Assembly: GCF_045124755.1 (NCBI RefSeq)
Contig: NZ_JBGVMK010000157.1
DNA: 64,000 nt
Origin: Succinimonas sp045124755
GTDB taxonomy: Bacteria; Pseudomonadota; Gammaproteobacteria; Enterobacterales; Succinivibrionaceae
Reading direction: 5' to 3' (one strand)
This document shows positions 26,868 to 35,800 of the stretch, one piece after another; positions within the stretch are counted from its first letter, which is position 1; the number at the start of each line of letters is the position of its first letter. The position numbers were made by a program, and so were the translations under genes. Under the pieces are notes generated by a model. It was given only the letters and a program-made list of their open reading frames with translations, ran no database searches and was not told the DNA's origin.

Positions 26868-27512
26868 ATGTATAAGCTTGGCGGTTTTACTCTGCTCGAA
26901 GTCCTCATGGTGCTTTTGATCATGGGGCTTATGGTTTCCGTGGCCACCTCGGCGCTTCCGGGCGGAGGGACTTTGGAGGGCACGGCGGACGAACAGGCCG
27001 ATAAGCTTATACTCATTATGGAGGAGATCTCGGATCGCGCTGCCATGGAGGGCCGGATTATCGGTCTTCATGTGAATCCGACGGGATACAGCTTTATGAT
27101 GCAGGTCAGAACCAATGCGCGGCAGACCAGCAATCTCAGTCTTAAGGACGAGCTTATGCGCACCTACTGGGATCAGCTTTCCTGGGTGCAGTACGATGCC
27201 GAGGACGTGGCCGTGAAAAAGGATTTTGACGAAGGCGTTACTGTGGCTCTTGAGGTTGGGGGGCTGGCAGTGGAAACTGCCGATTCCCTGGCGGAAAACA
27301 AGCTGGAAAGCGTTGATTTCAAGGCTGATGCCCGGGATGTGAAGAAAAGGGAGCTCCCGCAGATTCTCTTTTATCCCACGGGAGAGGTTACTCCGTTCAG
27401 ACTTAATTTTTTGGTAACAGACGGTTCCGTGGATCCTCATAGTCCGGTAATGATTATCGGCGAGGAACTGGGGAATTTCAGACGTTTTGATCCGGAGACT
27501 GATCGCCTGTGA
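26868..27512 (+). CDS. gspH: Minor pseudopilin GspH
   Basis: A minor pseudopilin of the type II secretion tip complex. The peptide MYKLGG is cut before FTLLEVLMVLLIMGLMVSVATSAL, again with Glu5. The rest (214 residues in all) is a loosely conserved beta-rich domain with the family-like IIGLHVNPTGYSFM and ending in a PTGEVTPFRLNFLVTDG segment. Identity rests on the prepilin signal, the size and the position between gspG and gspI. Its TGA stop overlaps the GTG start of gspI. Confidence 0.9.
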   Translation: MYKLGGFTLLEVLMVLLIMGLMVSVATSALPGGGTLEGTADEQADKLILIMEEISDRAAMEGRIIGLHVNPTGYSFMMQVRTNARQTSNLSLKDELMRTYWDQLSWVQYDAEDVAVKKDFDEGVTVALEVGGLAVETADSLAENKLESVDFKADARDVKKRELPQILFYPTGEVTPFRLNFLVTDGSVDPHSPVMIIGEELGNFRRFDPETDRL

Positions 27513-27889
27513 TACGAGATTTCAGAAAAAATCGGGGCATGACTCTTCTTGAGGTGCTGGTGGCGCTGGCGGTTTTTGCTCTGGCCGGGGGAGCCATTAT
27601 TACCACGGTAACAAATTCCATGAACGGCATCACCGGGCTTCAGGAAAGCTATTTTTCTCAGATGGTGGCCGACAATGTCATCGCGGAATTTAAGCTTACC
27701 AGAAGATGGCCTAACAACAGCTGGGTTACCAGCAAGACGGAGTTTGCCGGAAAAACCTGGTACTACCGTTACCGCGGGCAGTCCACTCAGGACGTGAACT
27801 TCAAGGCTCTCGAGGTGGAGGTCTTTACTGATTCCCATGTTAATACCAGTACCCCGGTAGCCATACTGAAGACTTATCTGCACAGGTAG
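27509..27889 (+). CDS. gspI: Minor pseudopilin GspI
   Basis: GspI nucleates the pseudopilus tip together with GspJ and GspK. The gene uses a GTG start overlapping the gspH stop. The prepilin cut falls after RKNRG, before MTLLEVLVALAVFALAGGAIITTV, with Glu5. The 126-residue length is typical. The soluble domain has the ESYFSQMVADNVIAEFKL pattern seen in GspI/PulI (AEWVANN-like). Confidence 0.93.
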   Translation: MIRDFRKNRGMTLLEVLVALAVFALAGGAIITTVTNSMNGITGLQESYFSQMVADNVIAEFKLTRRWPNNSWVTSKTEFAGKTWYYRYRGQSTQDVNFKALEVEVFTDSHVNTSTPVAILKTYLHR

Positions 27890-27906
27890 CAGGAGATATT
27901 GCGGCT

Positions 27907-28515
27907 ATGAGACATTCCGGCAATTCCGGTTTTACCCTGATAGAGGTGCTGATTTCCATTATGATCATGGCAGTGATCGCTCATGGCACCTATGCCCTGA
28001 TGTCTACCACCTTTACGGCCAGTCAGACGGTAGAGGAAGATACCGCTTCCTTTCATGCCTTCCACAAGGCCATGAACATTCTCAATCAGGATTTTGTGCA
28101 GATGGTCCCCCGGGTGGCCCGCATGGACGGTTCGCCGTCCCGGATGATTATTCAGACGGGGGAAAACATGTTTCAGTCAGAGGGCACCGGTATCAGCTTT
28201 ATGAGAGGCGGCGCTCTGAATCCCGGAGCGGAGCTGCCCCGGGGCGAGATCGTGCGGGTGTGGTACCGGGTTAAAAACGGACAGCTGGAGCGGGCGGTAT
28301 ATCCCTATCCTGATACTGTTATCGGTTATGAGCCGCAGTTTTATCCCCTCATGAAGGGCGTTAAGAATTTCAAGGTGTTCTTTTACCGGCAGGGCAGCTG
28401 GTCTCAGGGCTGGATTGACAGAGTGAAGATCTCCTCCGGGGTTAAGGTAGAGTTCGAATCCGAAGCGTATGGAAAGATCAGCCGTATTTTCTATATTCCG
28501 GCAGGGGATGTGTGA
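27907..28515 (+). CDS. gspJ: Minor pseudopilin GspJ
   Basis: This is the second component of the GspI-J-K tip complex. The prepilin cleavage is after MRHSGNSG and before FTLIEVLISIMIMAVIAHGTYALM, with Glu5. Family features are LNQDFVQMVPR and EIVRVWYRVKNGQLERAVYPYPD. At 202 residues it has the usual length. It overlaps the gspK start by four bases (ATGA type). Confidence 0.95.
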   Translation: MRHSGNSGFTLIEVLISIMIMAVIAHGTYALMSTTFTASQTVEEDTASFHAFHKAMNILNQDFVQMVPRVARMDGSPSRMIIQTGENMFQSEGTGISFMRGGALNPGAELPRGEIVRVWYRVKNGQLERAVYPYPDTVIGYEPQFYPLMKGVKNFKVFFYRQGSWSQGWIDRVKISSGVKVEFESEAYGKISRIFYIPAGDV

Positions 28516-29573
28516 TGAGATTCAGGAAAGTGAAAACTCTCAGAAGAAGCCGGGGCGTGGCGCTCATCATGGTGCTGGTGGCGGTGGCTATTATGGTGAT
28601 GTCCGCTGCCGTAATCACCGTGCGTTTTAACAGAGTTTTTTTTGTTACCAGAAATGCCTTGGACTACCAGCGGGCTTCCTGGTACGTTGACGGCATAGAA
28701 GGCATCATCAGAAAATACATGATCGATGACTTCAGAAAGACCAAGGGCAAGGTTTATAAGGGCATGACCTGGGCTCAGCCGAATCAGGTGGTGCCGCTGG
28801 ATGAAGCCGTAATCAGCGGCGACGTTCATGATGAGCAGGCCTGCCTTAATATTAATGGTCTTCTTAAGGATGTGGTTCCGGATAATGAAACTCCCGAGCA
28901 GCGGGAAAACACGGACAGCCGGCTTCTTAACGCCCGTTTTCCGGTGCTGGTGTTCCGGGAGCTCCTCATGAATATGGGAGCAGACGAAACCCAGGCGGAA
29001 ACGGTATCGGATTCGGCAGTGGACTGGCTTGACGCTGACAGCACCATGGTTTCTGCCAACGGCGCCGAGGATCAGTTTTATTCCACCGGCAAGATGCCTC
29101 ATGTGACAGCCAATGGTCGCTTTTATGAAAAGTCCGAGCTCCGGTATATCCGCGGCATGACTCCCGAGCTTTATCGCCGGATCGAGCCTATGATCTGCGC
29201 ACTGCCCACCGATGATTTTGTCATCAGCATCAATATGCTGAATTACCGGCAGGCGCCGCTGCTTCAGGCCCTGCTTATGGGGCAGCTGTCTCTGGAGGAG
29301 GCAGTGGATCTTCTCAAAACCGGAATTCCGGAGTACGGCTGGGATTCCTATGCCGGCTTTCTCCGGGAGGATGTGATAAACAATGCCGTGGAGTCCATGA
29401 ACGGTCTCCGGGGCCGGGTGGCCAAGGTGGCGGTTACCAATTCAAATTATTTTGTGGCAAATGTTGTTGTGCAGTTCGATGATGAAAAATTTGCCTTCAG
29501 ATCCAGATTTTACCGGGACGGGGATACCAGCCTGAAGGTATACCAGCGTCTCAGAGGAGAGCTTCATGAGTGA
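28512..29573 (+). CDS. gspK: Minor pseudopilin GspK
   Basis: GspK caps the pseudopilus tip. After the basic leader RRSRG the mature part starts VALIMVLVAVAIMVMSAAVITVRFNR. As is usual in GspK, it lacks Glu5. It then has a large alpha-helical insertion (CLNINGLLKDVVPDNETPEQRENTD, SDSAVDWLDADSTMVSANGAEDQFY) and a C-terminal calcium-binding half. At 353 residues it is typical. It overlaps gspL by eight bases. Confidence 0.95.
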   Translation: MMRFRKVKTLRRSRGVALIMVLVAVAIMVMSAAVITVRFNRVFFVTRNALDYQRASWYVDGIEGIIRKYMIDDFRKTKGKVYKGMTWAQPNQVVPLDEAVISGDVHDEQACLNINGLLKDVVPDNETPEQRENTDSRLLNARFPVLVFRELLMNMGADETQAETVSDSAVDWLDADSTMVSANGAEDQFYSTGKMPHVTANGRFYEKSELRYIRGMTPELYRRIEPMICALPTDDFVISINMLNYRQAPLLQALLMGQLSLEEAVDLLKTGIPEYGWDSYAGFLREDVINNAVESMNGLRGRVAKVAVTNSNYFVANVVVQFDDEKFAFRSRFYRDGDTSLKVYQRLRGELHE

Positions 29574-30786
29574 GTATTTGTTTTTAAGACCGACCCTGAT
29601 AGATCCCCGGAGTTATCTCTGGTTTTCGTACGATGATACCAGTCATAACGTGCTGGCCTCCGGAACAGTAAATTCTCTGGAAGAGCTTAAGGATGTGGGC
29701 GGCAATTCTCCTGAACGGCCGGTGATGATTCTCTATCCGTCCTCGGCTTTGAAATTTAAAACCGTCAATTATCCGGGAAAGCTTAAAAAGCATGCCTATG
29801 AGCCGGTGCTCTATCAGCTTGAGGACGAATTTGCCGAGGATATTGACAACTTTAAAGCTCACATGATGGCCAAAAACGGCAAGGATTATGATTTTCTGAT
29901 CTTCAGAAAAAACGAGTTTACCGATCTGGAACAGGCTCTTAAGGGACTTGGCTTTACGGTAACAGCCATCGTTCCTGACGCTCTCACGCTGCCCGAACCC
30001 CGCGAGACAGCCTCCGGCAAGGACAAGGAGCCGGCACTTAAGGAGATTTGTTTTCTGAACCTTGATGACGAATGGCTGATCCGCGATGGGGTGAACTCCG
30101 GAATATCAATTCCCGGGGCGTGGATTAAGGATTATGCGGAAAGTCTTCCCGAAGGCGTTTCGGCTGTATCTCTCAGCGTGCTTCCCGAAGAGCTTAAGGA
30201 GAAGGTTCGGGAGGATCTTACCGATTCACCGCTTGCTAAAATGGCCGAGGGCGCCATTCACAGCAAGGTGAACATGTCCAGCTATCAGCGGAAGCGCAAT
30301 ATTCAGTTCAAGTTTATGACCTCCTGGGTGAAGGTAGTGGTCATGGGCCTCATCTTTGTGACTCTCTGGTACATGAACATGAACATGCGCATCAGTTCGG
30401 TCATCAAGGAAACCCAGGAATACCGGAATCAGCAGCGGGCTCTTTTCAGTCAGATCATGGGAGGCAGCGGCCGGGTTAACGACCCTGTGTCCAAAATGAA
30501 GGAGATTCTCAGTAATTCCTCTCCTATAGGCACAGACGAAGGCTTTATTGATCTCGTGAAGCTGGTGTCAGGCAAGATCATCAACAAGAAGGGTATTGAG
30601 CTTGTGAATATGAAGTTCGAGCGCTCCCGAAGAGTTTTTGTGATCCAGTTTCTGGCAGATTCCAGTACGAATATTGATAATTTTGTTTCTGGCTTCAGTC
30701 CTGATTTTACCGGGCAAATTATCGACAGAAAGCCCAGCCGCGAGAGACAGCTGGTATCCGTGCAGCTTAAGAGGAGAACGAAATAA
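29566..30786 (+). CDS. gspL: Type II secretion protein GspL
   Basis: GspL anchors the ATPase GspE to the inner membrane and binds GspM. The 406-residue protein has an actin-like cytosolic domain (about 1-240), a single membrane helix (VKVVVMGLIFVTLWYMN, about residues 258-276) and a periplasmic ferredoxin-like C-terminal domain. Sequence conservation is modest, as in the family. Identification rests on architecture and the position between gspK and gspM, with overlapping ends on both sides. Confidence 0.92.
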   Translation: MSEYLFLRPTLIDPRSYLWFSYDDTSHNVLASGTVNSLEELKDVGGNSPERPVMILYPSSALKFKTVNYPGKLKKHAYEPVLYQLEDEFAEDIDNFKAHMMAKNGKDYDFLIFRKNEFTDLEQALKGLGFTVTAIVPDALTLPEPRETASGKDKEPALKEICFLNLDDEWLIRDGVNSGISIPGAWIKDYAESLPEGVSAVSLSVLPEELKEKVREDLTDSPLAKMAEGAIHSKVNMSSYQRKRNIQFKFMTSWVKVVVMGLIFVTLWYMNMNMRISSVIKETQEYRNQQRALFSQIMGGSGRVNDPVSKMKEILSNSSPIGTDEGFIDLVKLVSGKIINKKGIELVNMKFERSRRVFVIQFLADSSTNIDNFVSGFSPDFTGQIIDRKPSRERQLVSVQLKRRTK

Positions 30787-31289
30787 TGAAGGATCGTTTA
30801 CTCAATTATTATCGCACCAGAACCTATCGCGAGAAGATGGTGCTGGGGCTTCTTCTGGCCATGATAATTCTTCTGATATTCTTTTCGTTTCTGATTTATC
30901 CGAAGGTAAGAGATGTCAGAAAGTCTGAAATGGCACTGGAGGGCGCCAAGAGCGGCTACAGCTTTCTGTTAACCAATGCCTCCCGGGTGACTCCTGGCAA
31001 TCAGCGGGCGGTCAATTCTACCACCAGCGTTCGCGCTGCCGCTGACAATCTGCTCCGGGCATCCAAGATTACCAGATATAAGCTCCGGGCTCAGGGGGAT
31101 AACAAGGCGGACGTAGAAATTGAATCCGCGGTGCCGTTTTCCGGTATCATTCAAGCTTTAGACAAGCTGGAAAGCGATTATGGCATTACTGTGGACGATA
31201 TCTCCATCGATAAACAGGGGGACGGTCTGGTGTATGTGTCCCGTCTCAGCCTGATTCGTCTTACCGAGGAGGATGAATACAATGATTAA
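30786..31289 (+). CDS. gspM: Type II secretion protein GspM
   Basis: GspM is the dimeric partner of GspL. The 167-residue protein has a short basic cytosolic start (KDRLLNYYRTRTYREK), one membrane helix (MVLGLLLAMIILLIFFSFLIYPK) and a small periplasmic domain. The start YRTRTYREKMVLGLL matches the W/Y-x-x-R-x-x-R-E-K pattern of the family. Its stop overlaps the start of gspN. Confidence 0.92.
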   Translation: MKDRLLNYYRTRTYREKMVLGLLLAMIILLIFFSFLIYPKVRDVRKSEMALEGAKSGYSFLLTNASRVTPGNQRAVNSTTSVRAAADNLLRASKITRYKLRAQGDNKADVEIESAVPFSGIIQALDKLESDYGITVDDISIDKQGDGLVYVSRLSLIRLTEEDEYND

Positions 31290-32055
31290 GAGGATCATAT
31301 TCAGGACGCTGTTCATTATCTTCTTTTTTATCTTTTTCGTGCTGTATCTGGCTCCGGCGAACAAGCTTTTTGCCTTTGTCAGTCTGCCCAAGGAAATCAA
31401 GATTTACGATGTCAGAGGAAGTCTCTGGAACGGCAAGATTTCTACCATGGATGCCTCCAGCGTTCGCATTAACAACATCCATTGGAAGCTTAACTTTTTT
31501 ACGGTGCTTTTTACCAAAGGGCTGTCCCTGAAGGTTAATGACTCCAAGCTGCTCCGGGGCAGCATGGGGGTTAATGCATTTTCACTGGCCGATAAACCTC
31601 ATTTCAGTTCCATTCAGCTTAACGGCGATCTGGAAAATATCGTGCCCTTGATTGACAAGAATCTTCCCTTCAGCCTGACCGGGAGCATCGGCACTGATAT
31701 TTCCGACCTGGTGCTTACCGGCAAGGGAAATCTGGCAAATGTCAGCGGGGCGGTAACCGCCCGGAATGTGGTGCTCACTACGCCGTTTTTGCCCGATGTT
31801 TCCGTGGATCTTGGCAAGATTGAACTGGCGGTAAACGGAAATCAGAACAAGCTTTCTTTTAAAATCGATCAGAATTCGGAAATGCTCAGATTTACCGGCA
31901 AGCTGGAGCTTACGGAAAATTTGACGGCCTACAATCTCACCGGAAACATTAAGCCCAAGGGGGACTTGCCCTCGCAGCTGGCTATGTTCATGGGGACTCT
32001 TGGCACTCCCAATGCCGAAGGCAGCATTCCGGTAAGTTTGCAGGGCAAGTTCTGA
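31282..32055 (+). CDS. gspN: Type II secretion protein GspN
   Basis: GspN is an accessory inner-membrane protein found in some type II systems (Klebsiella pul, Vibrio eps, Aeromonas exe). The 257-residue protein has an N-terminal membrane helix (IIFRTLFIIFFFIFFVLYLAPANKLF) and a long beta-rich periplasmic part with the family features IYDVRGSLWNGKIS and the ending GTPNAEGSIPVSLQGKF. The ATG at 31282 is nine bases after GAGGAGG; an ATG at 31273 touches that site and is not usable. It ends 2 nt before nudE. Confidence 0.93.
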   Translation: MIKRIIFRTLFIIFFFIFFVLYLAPANKLFAFVSLPKEIKIYDVRGSLWNGKISTMDASSVRINNIHWKLNFFTVLFTKGLSLKVNDSKLLRGSMGVNAFSLADKPHFSSIQLNGDLENIVPLIDKNLPFSLTGSIGTDISDLVLTGKGNLANVSGAVTARNVVLTTPFLPDVSVDLGKIELAVNGNQNKLSFKIDQNSEMLRFTGKLELTENLTAYNLTGNIKPKGDLPSQLAMFMGTLGTPNAEGSIPVSLQGKF

Positions 32056-32057
32056 CA

Positions 32058-32621
32058 ATGGAACCGGATCTGATTCTTCCCGAGGTTCTGGGAGTCAAAG
32101 AGGTGGCCCGGAGCCGTCTTTTTCGGATAGAGGAAGTGGATCTCCGCTTTTCCAATGGCTTCCGCACCCGCTACGAGCGCATTCCCGGCGGCAGCGGGGC
32201 GGTTATGGTGATCCCCTTTGACGGCAAAAGCTTTCTTTTTACTCGGGAGTACTGCGTAGGCACCGAATCCTATGAGCTGGGTTTTGTAAAAGGCAAAATC
32301 GACCCCGGGGAATCCCCTGAAGAGGCGGCGCTCCGGGAGCTTCAGGAGGAAATCGGCTTTGGCGCTCGCAGCATTATTCCCCTGAGAACCATTACCTTCG
32401 CTCCCGGCTTCATGGGGCTCATGATGTACATTTTTCTGGCTCAGGATCTTTATCCCTCCAAACTTTCCGGTGATGAACCCGAGGAAATCCGGGTGTATCC
32501 CTTCAGTGTTGCCGAAGCCCGAGATCTTGTTCTTAATCCTTCCTCACCTCTCAGAGAAAGCCGTTGTATTGCCGGCCTGATTCATGCATTAACAATTGTT
32601 AACAAAAATCCCCTTATATAA
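32058..32621 (+). CDS. nudE: ADP-sugar/ADP compounds hydrolase NudE
   Basis: NudE is a Nudix hydrolase acting on ADP-ribose, NADH and Ap3A. The 187-residue protein contains the full Nudix box GKIDPGESPEEAALRELQEEIGFG. It also matches the NudE-specific surroundings: EVARSRLFRIEEVDLRFSNG, REYCVGTESYELGFVKG, and AQDLYPSKLSGDEPE. It is translated from the end of the gsp transcript (2-nt gap), and gsp-nudE linkage is also known from Vibrio and its relatives. In E. coli nudE lies close to hslR-hslO-pckA, consistent with the local gene order here. Confidence 0.93.
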   Translation: MEPDLILPEVLGVKEVARSRLFRIEEVDLRFSNGFRTRYERIPGGSGAVMVIPFDGKSFLFTREYCVGTESYELGFVKGKIDPGESPEEAALRELQEEIGFGARSIIPLRTITFAPGFMGLMMYIFLAQDLYPSKLSGDEPEEIRVYPFSVAEARDLVLNPSSPLRESRCIAGLIHALTIVNKNPLI

Positions 32622-32645
32622 CATTTTGTTTTACTTACGTTAACG

Positions 32646-32672
32646 GATCCGGAGGCGCCGGATCTTTTGTTT
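32646..32672 (+). terminator. Terminator of the gspC-nudE operon
   Basis: GATCCGG (32646-32652) and CCGGATC (32658-32664) form a stem followed by TTTTGTTT. Confidence 0.85.
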
Positions 32673-32765
32673 CATAGCGTTTCACAGAACAATGAAGCTT
32701 CCTGTTTTAAAATGTAAAAAAAATGTTAAATCTGTGACTGAACTACATTTTTCAGAATTTCAGAA

Positions 32766-32774
32766 TGCTATAAT
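32766..32774 (+). promoter_or_regulatory. Extended -10 promoter of the amylase-pullulanase gene
   Basis: TGCTATAAT is a perfect extended -10 element. The -35 region is poor, which an extended -10 can tolerate. The operator-like motif starts 20 nt downstream. Confidence 0.6.
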
Positions 32775-32793
32775 CACTACTTAGCTAGCTTTA

Positions 32794-32809
32794 TTGAAAG
32801 CGTTGTCAA
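32794..32809 (+). promoter_or_regulatory. Operator-like motif A (TTGAAAGCGTTGTCAA)
   Basis: A 16-bp imperfect palindrome with central CG, 60 nt ahead of the amylase-pullulanase start and just downstream of its -10 element. Similar motifs precede the genes at 39438 and 44804. The form resembles LacI-family operators; the regulator is not in the window. Confidence 0.5.
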
Positions 32810-32869
32810 TTGTAAAAAGATTTTTTTAAGTTAGAGCTGTCATTGTTGCCGACAATACGGAGAGTGCAA

Positions 32870-35800
32870 ATGAAACTTATTAGAAACAGGCGAATGCTGC
32901 TGGCTGCTGCAGTGTCTGCCATTATGTTTTCCGGTTCCGCCTATGCTGCGAACTATGAACAGGAAATGATCATTGTTCACCCTTTTCAGTGGACATATGA
33001 CAACATTGCCAAGGAATGTACCGAGTATCTTGGCCCGGCAGGCTATGACGGCGTGCAGATTTCCCAGCCTGCCGAACATATTGCCAGAACCGATGTATGG
33101 TGGGCAGTTTATCAGCCGGTGAATTTCAAAAATTTCACTACCATGACCGGGAATGAAGAACAGCTGAAGAACATGCTTAAGGCTTGTAACGATGCCGGTG
33201 TTAAGGTGTTTGCCGATGCGGTGTTCAACCAGAGAGCAACCAGCGGTCAGGGCTTGGGCGGCAGCGGCTTCAGCTACAAGAATTACCCGGATGGCTTTTC
33301 CGGCAGTGATTTTCATGGCGACTGCTCTATTTCCAGTTATTCAGATGCCAACTCTGTAAGAACCTGCGCTCTTTCCGGCATGCCTGATATTGCCACCGAC
33401 AACCCTGATACTCAGGGCAAGATTGCCGACTACCTGGCCAGCCTTATGAAGATGGGTGTTTACGGTTTCCGTATCGATGCCGCCAAGCACATGGGCTACA
33501 CCGATATCAACGCCATCCTTGGCAAAACCCAGGAAAAGGCCGGCAGAAGACCTCCGGCATATCTCGAGGTAATCGGAGCCGGCGGCGAGGCTGCTGATAT
33601 TCAGCCTGACAAGTACACCTTCATTGAAAATGCTGTCGTAACCGATTTCGGCTACGTATGGGATGCCATGCATAGTTTCGGAACAGGGGATTACGGCAAA
33701 GCTCTTGATCTCAGCACCTGGCTTGGTGACAATGCCGAAGTTTTCGTAAACAACCATGACGACGAATGGGGCCGCGCTTCTGCAGGTTCCTCCTCCATGA
33801 AGACTCAGAACAACCCTGATTATGATCTGGCGCAGTCTTGGCTGGTGGTATGGCCTGTGGGCAAGGTTCGTCAGGTTTATTCCGGCTTCTCCTTCCCGGT
33901 TAAAGACAGTGATGGCAGCCGCGTCAGTGATCAGACCCACGATCAGGGCGGTCCTCTGGGAGCAGCCCGCTGCGAGGGTGGGTGGCTCTGTCAGCACAGA
34001 AACCCCATTGTTCTTCAGGCAGCCCGTTTTGCCAGAGCTACCAGAGGTCAGGCTGTTACTTCCAAGGCCTATGAAAACGGTGCTCTTTGGATCAATCGCG
34101 GCAGCAAGGGTTTCTATGTCATGAATACCACCGGCGGTGAATTTGAGAGAGAATTTGCTGTTGAGGTTCCGGATGGTACCTATAAGAACATTCTGAGCAG
34201 CAATGATCCCGCTCAGTGGACCGATATCACTGTAAGTGGCGGCAAGGCAAGAATCAAGGTAGGCGGCAAGAGCGCCGCAGCCATCTGTGTGGGTGATTTC
34301 TGCGGCAAGGCTGTGGATCCCTGCGCTTCTGATCCAAACAGCGCTGCCTGTATGTGCAAGGATGATTCTGACAAGTCCACCTGCTCCGCCTACTGCGATA
34401 CCGGTTTCGGTGCCGGTTCTGTGTCCTGCTCCTGCAAGGGCCAGTCTCTGGTTAACGGCGTGTGCACCTCCTACTGCTCCGAGAATCCCAATACCGAAGG
34501 CTGCTACTGCCTCATGAATCCGGATGCGGACGAATGTCAGAGCAATTACGAGCCTACCCACGGCAAACTCTGCTATGCCGGTTCCTCCAATGGCTGGAAG
34601 CATGATCCCATGACCTTCAACAAGCGTACCGGCGTGTGGACTATTGATCTGGATCTGGACGGCCAGGGCGATGCCAGCGGCGGTCAGCGCTTTAAGGTTA
34701 CCGACGGCTGCGACTGGATCGAGGGCAAGATTTACGGTGCTGGCACTGGGAACAAGCTAGCTCTCAACAACAGCACCAATTCAGATGTGGATATCAGCTC
34801 CTACACTGGGAAGTACACTCTCAGCATTGTTGATTCCGACATGAGCTACTCTCTCGCCAAGACCGAAGCCGCTCCGGATATCAAGGCTGCCTTTACTGCC
34901 AGCGCCAAGGATCTCACGGTAACCCTTACCAACAGCTCCACCGGTTCCAATCTTTCCTACATCTGGGATTTTGGCGACGGCAAGACCTCCACTGACAAGG
35001 CTCCTGTTCATACCTATGACCAGGCCGGCACCTACACCATCAAGCTTACCGTAAAGAGCGGCTCCGCTTCGGCAACCGAATCCAAGAGTGTGACCGTTCA
35101 GAGCGGCAGCACTGTAGGCGGCATCACCAAGGTAGCCATCAGAGCTTCCGAGGACGGCTTCGGCACCACCATGATGGAGAAGAGCAGCGGCGATAACTGG
35201 GTTTACAGCAACTTCCAGTTCAGCTCCGACGGCAAGCTTAAGATTGAAGCTCTTAACGGCGCTCAGTGCATTATCCTCGGCGGCAAGAACGGCGAGTCCC
35301 TCACTGCGGCCGGCGGCTTTGTTCCGGTTTCCAAGGGTGTGTATGACATTACCTTCAACTCTTCATCCATGATGCTGACCATTAAGGCTCATTCGGACCC
35401 GCAGCCGGATCCGACCCCGGATCCTGATCCCACTCCGGATCCCGATCCGACCCCGGATCCTGATCCTACTCCGGATCCTCAGCCGGTGGATAATGCCAAG
35501 GCCAACTGCGATGCGGACAGTTCTACTGCAAACTGCGAGTCAGGCGCCTACACCCATGAGACTCTGGGCGCCACCTACTACAGCGACCGCACTGTGTTCA
35601 GAATCTGGTCTCCGGATTCCGGCAATGTCACTGTGGAAGTTGACGGCCAGTCTCACAACATGACCAAGGTTAATCTTAACGGCTACTCCGATGTTTATGA
35701 AGCCACCGTTCAGGGGGATCTTGACGGCAAGCCTTATCAGTTCAAGATTAACGGCAATGCCGTCCGGGATCCTTACGGCAAGATGGTAGTTCCTTCCAGC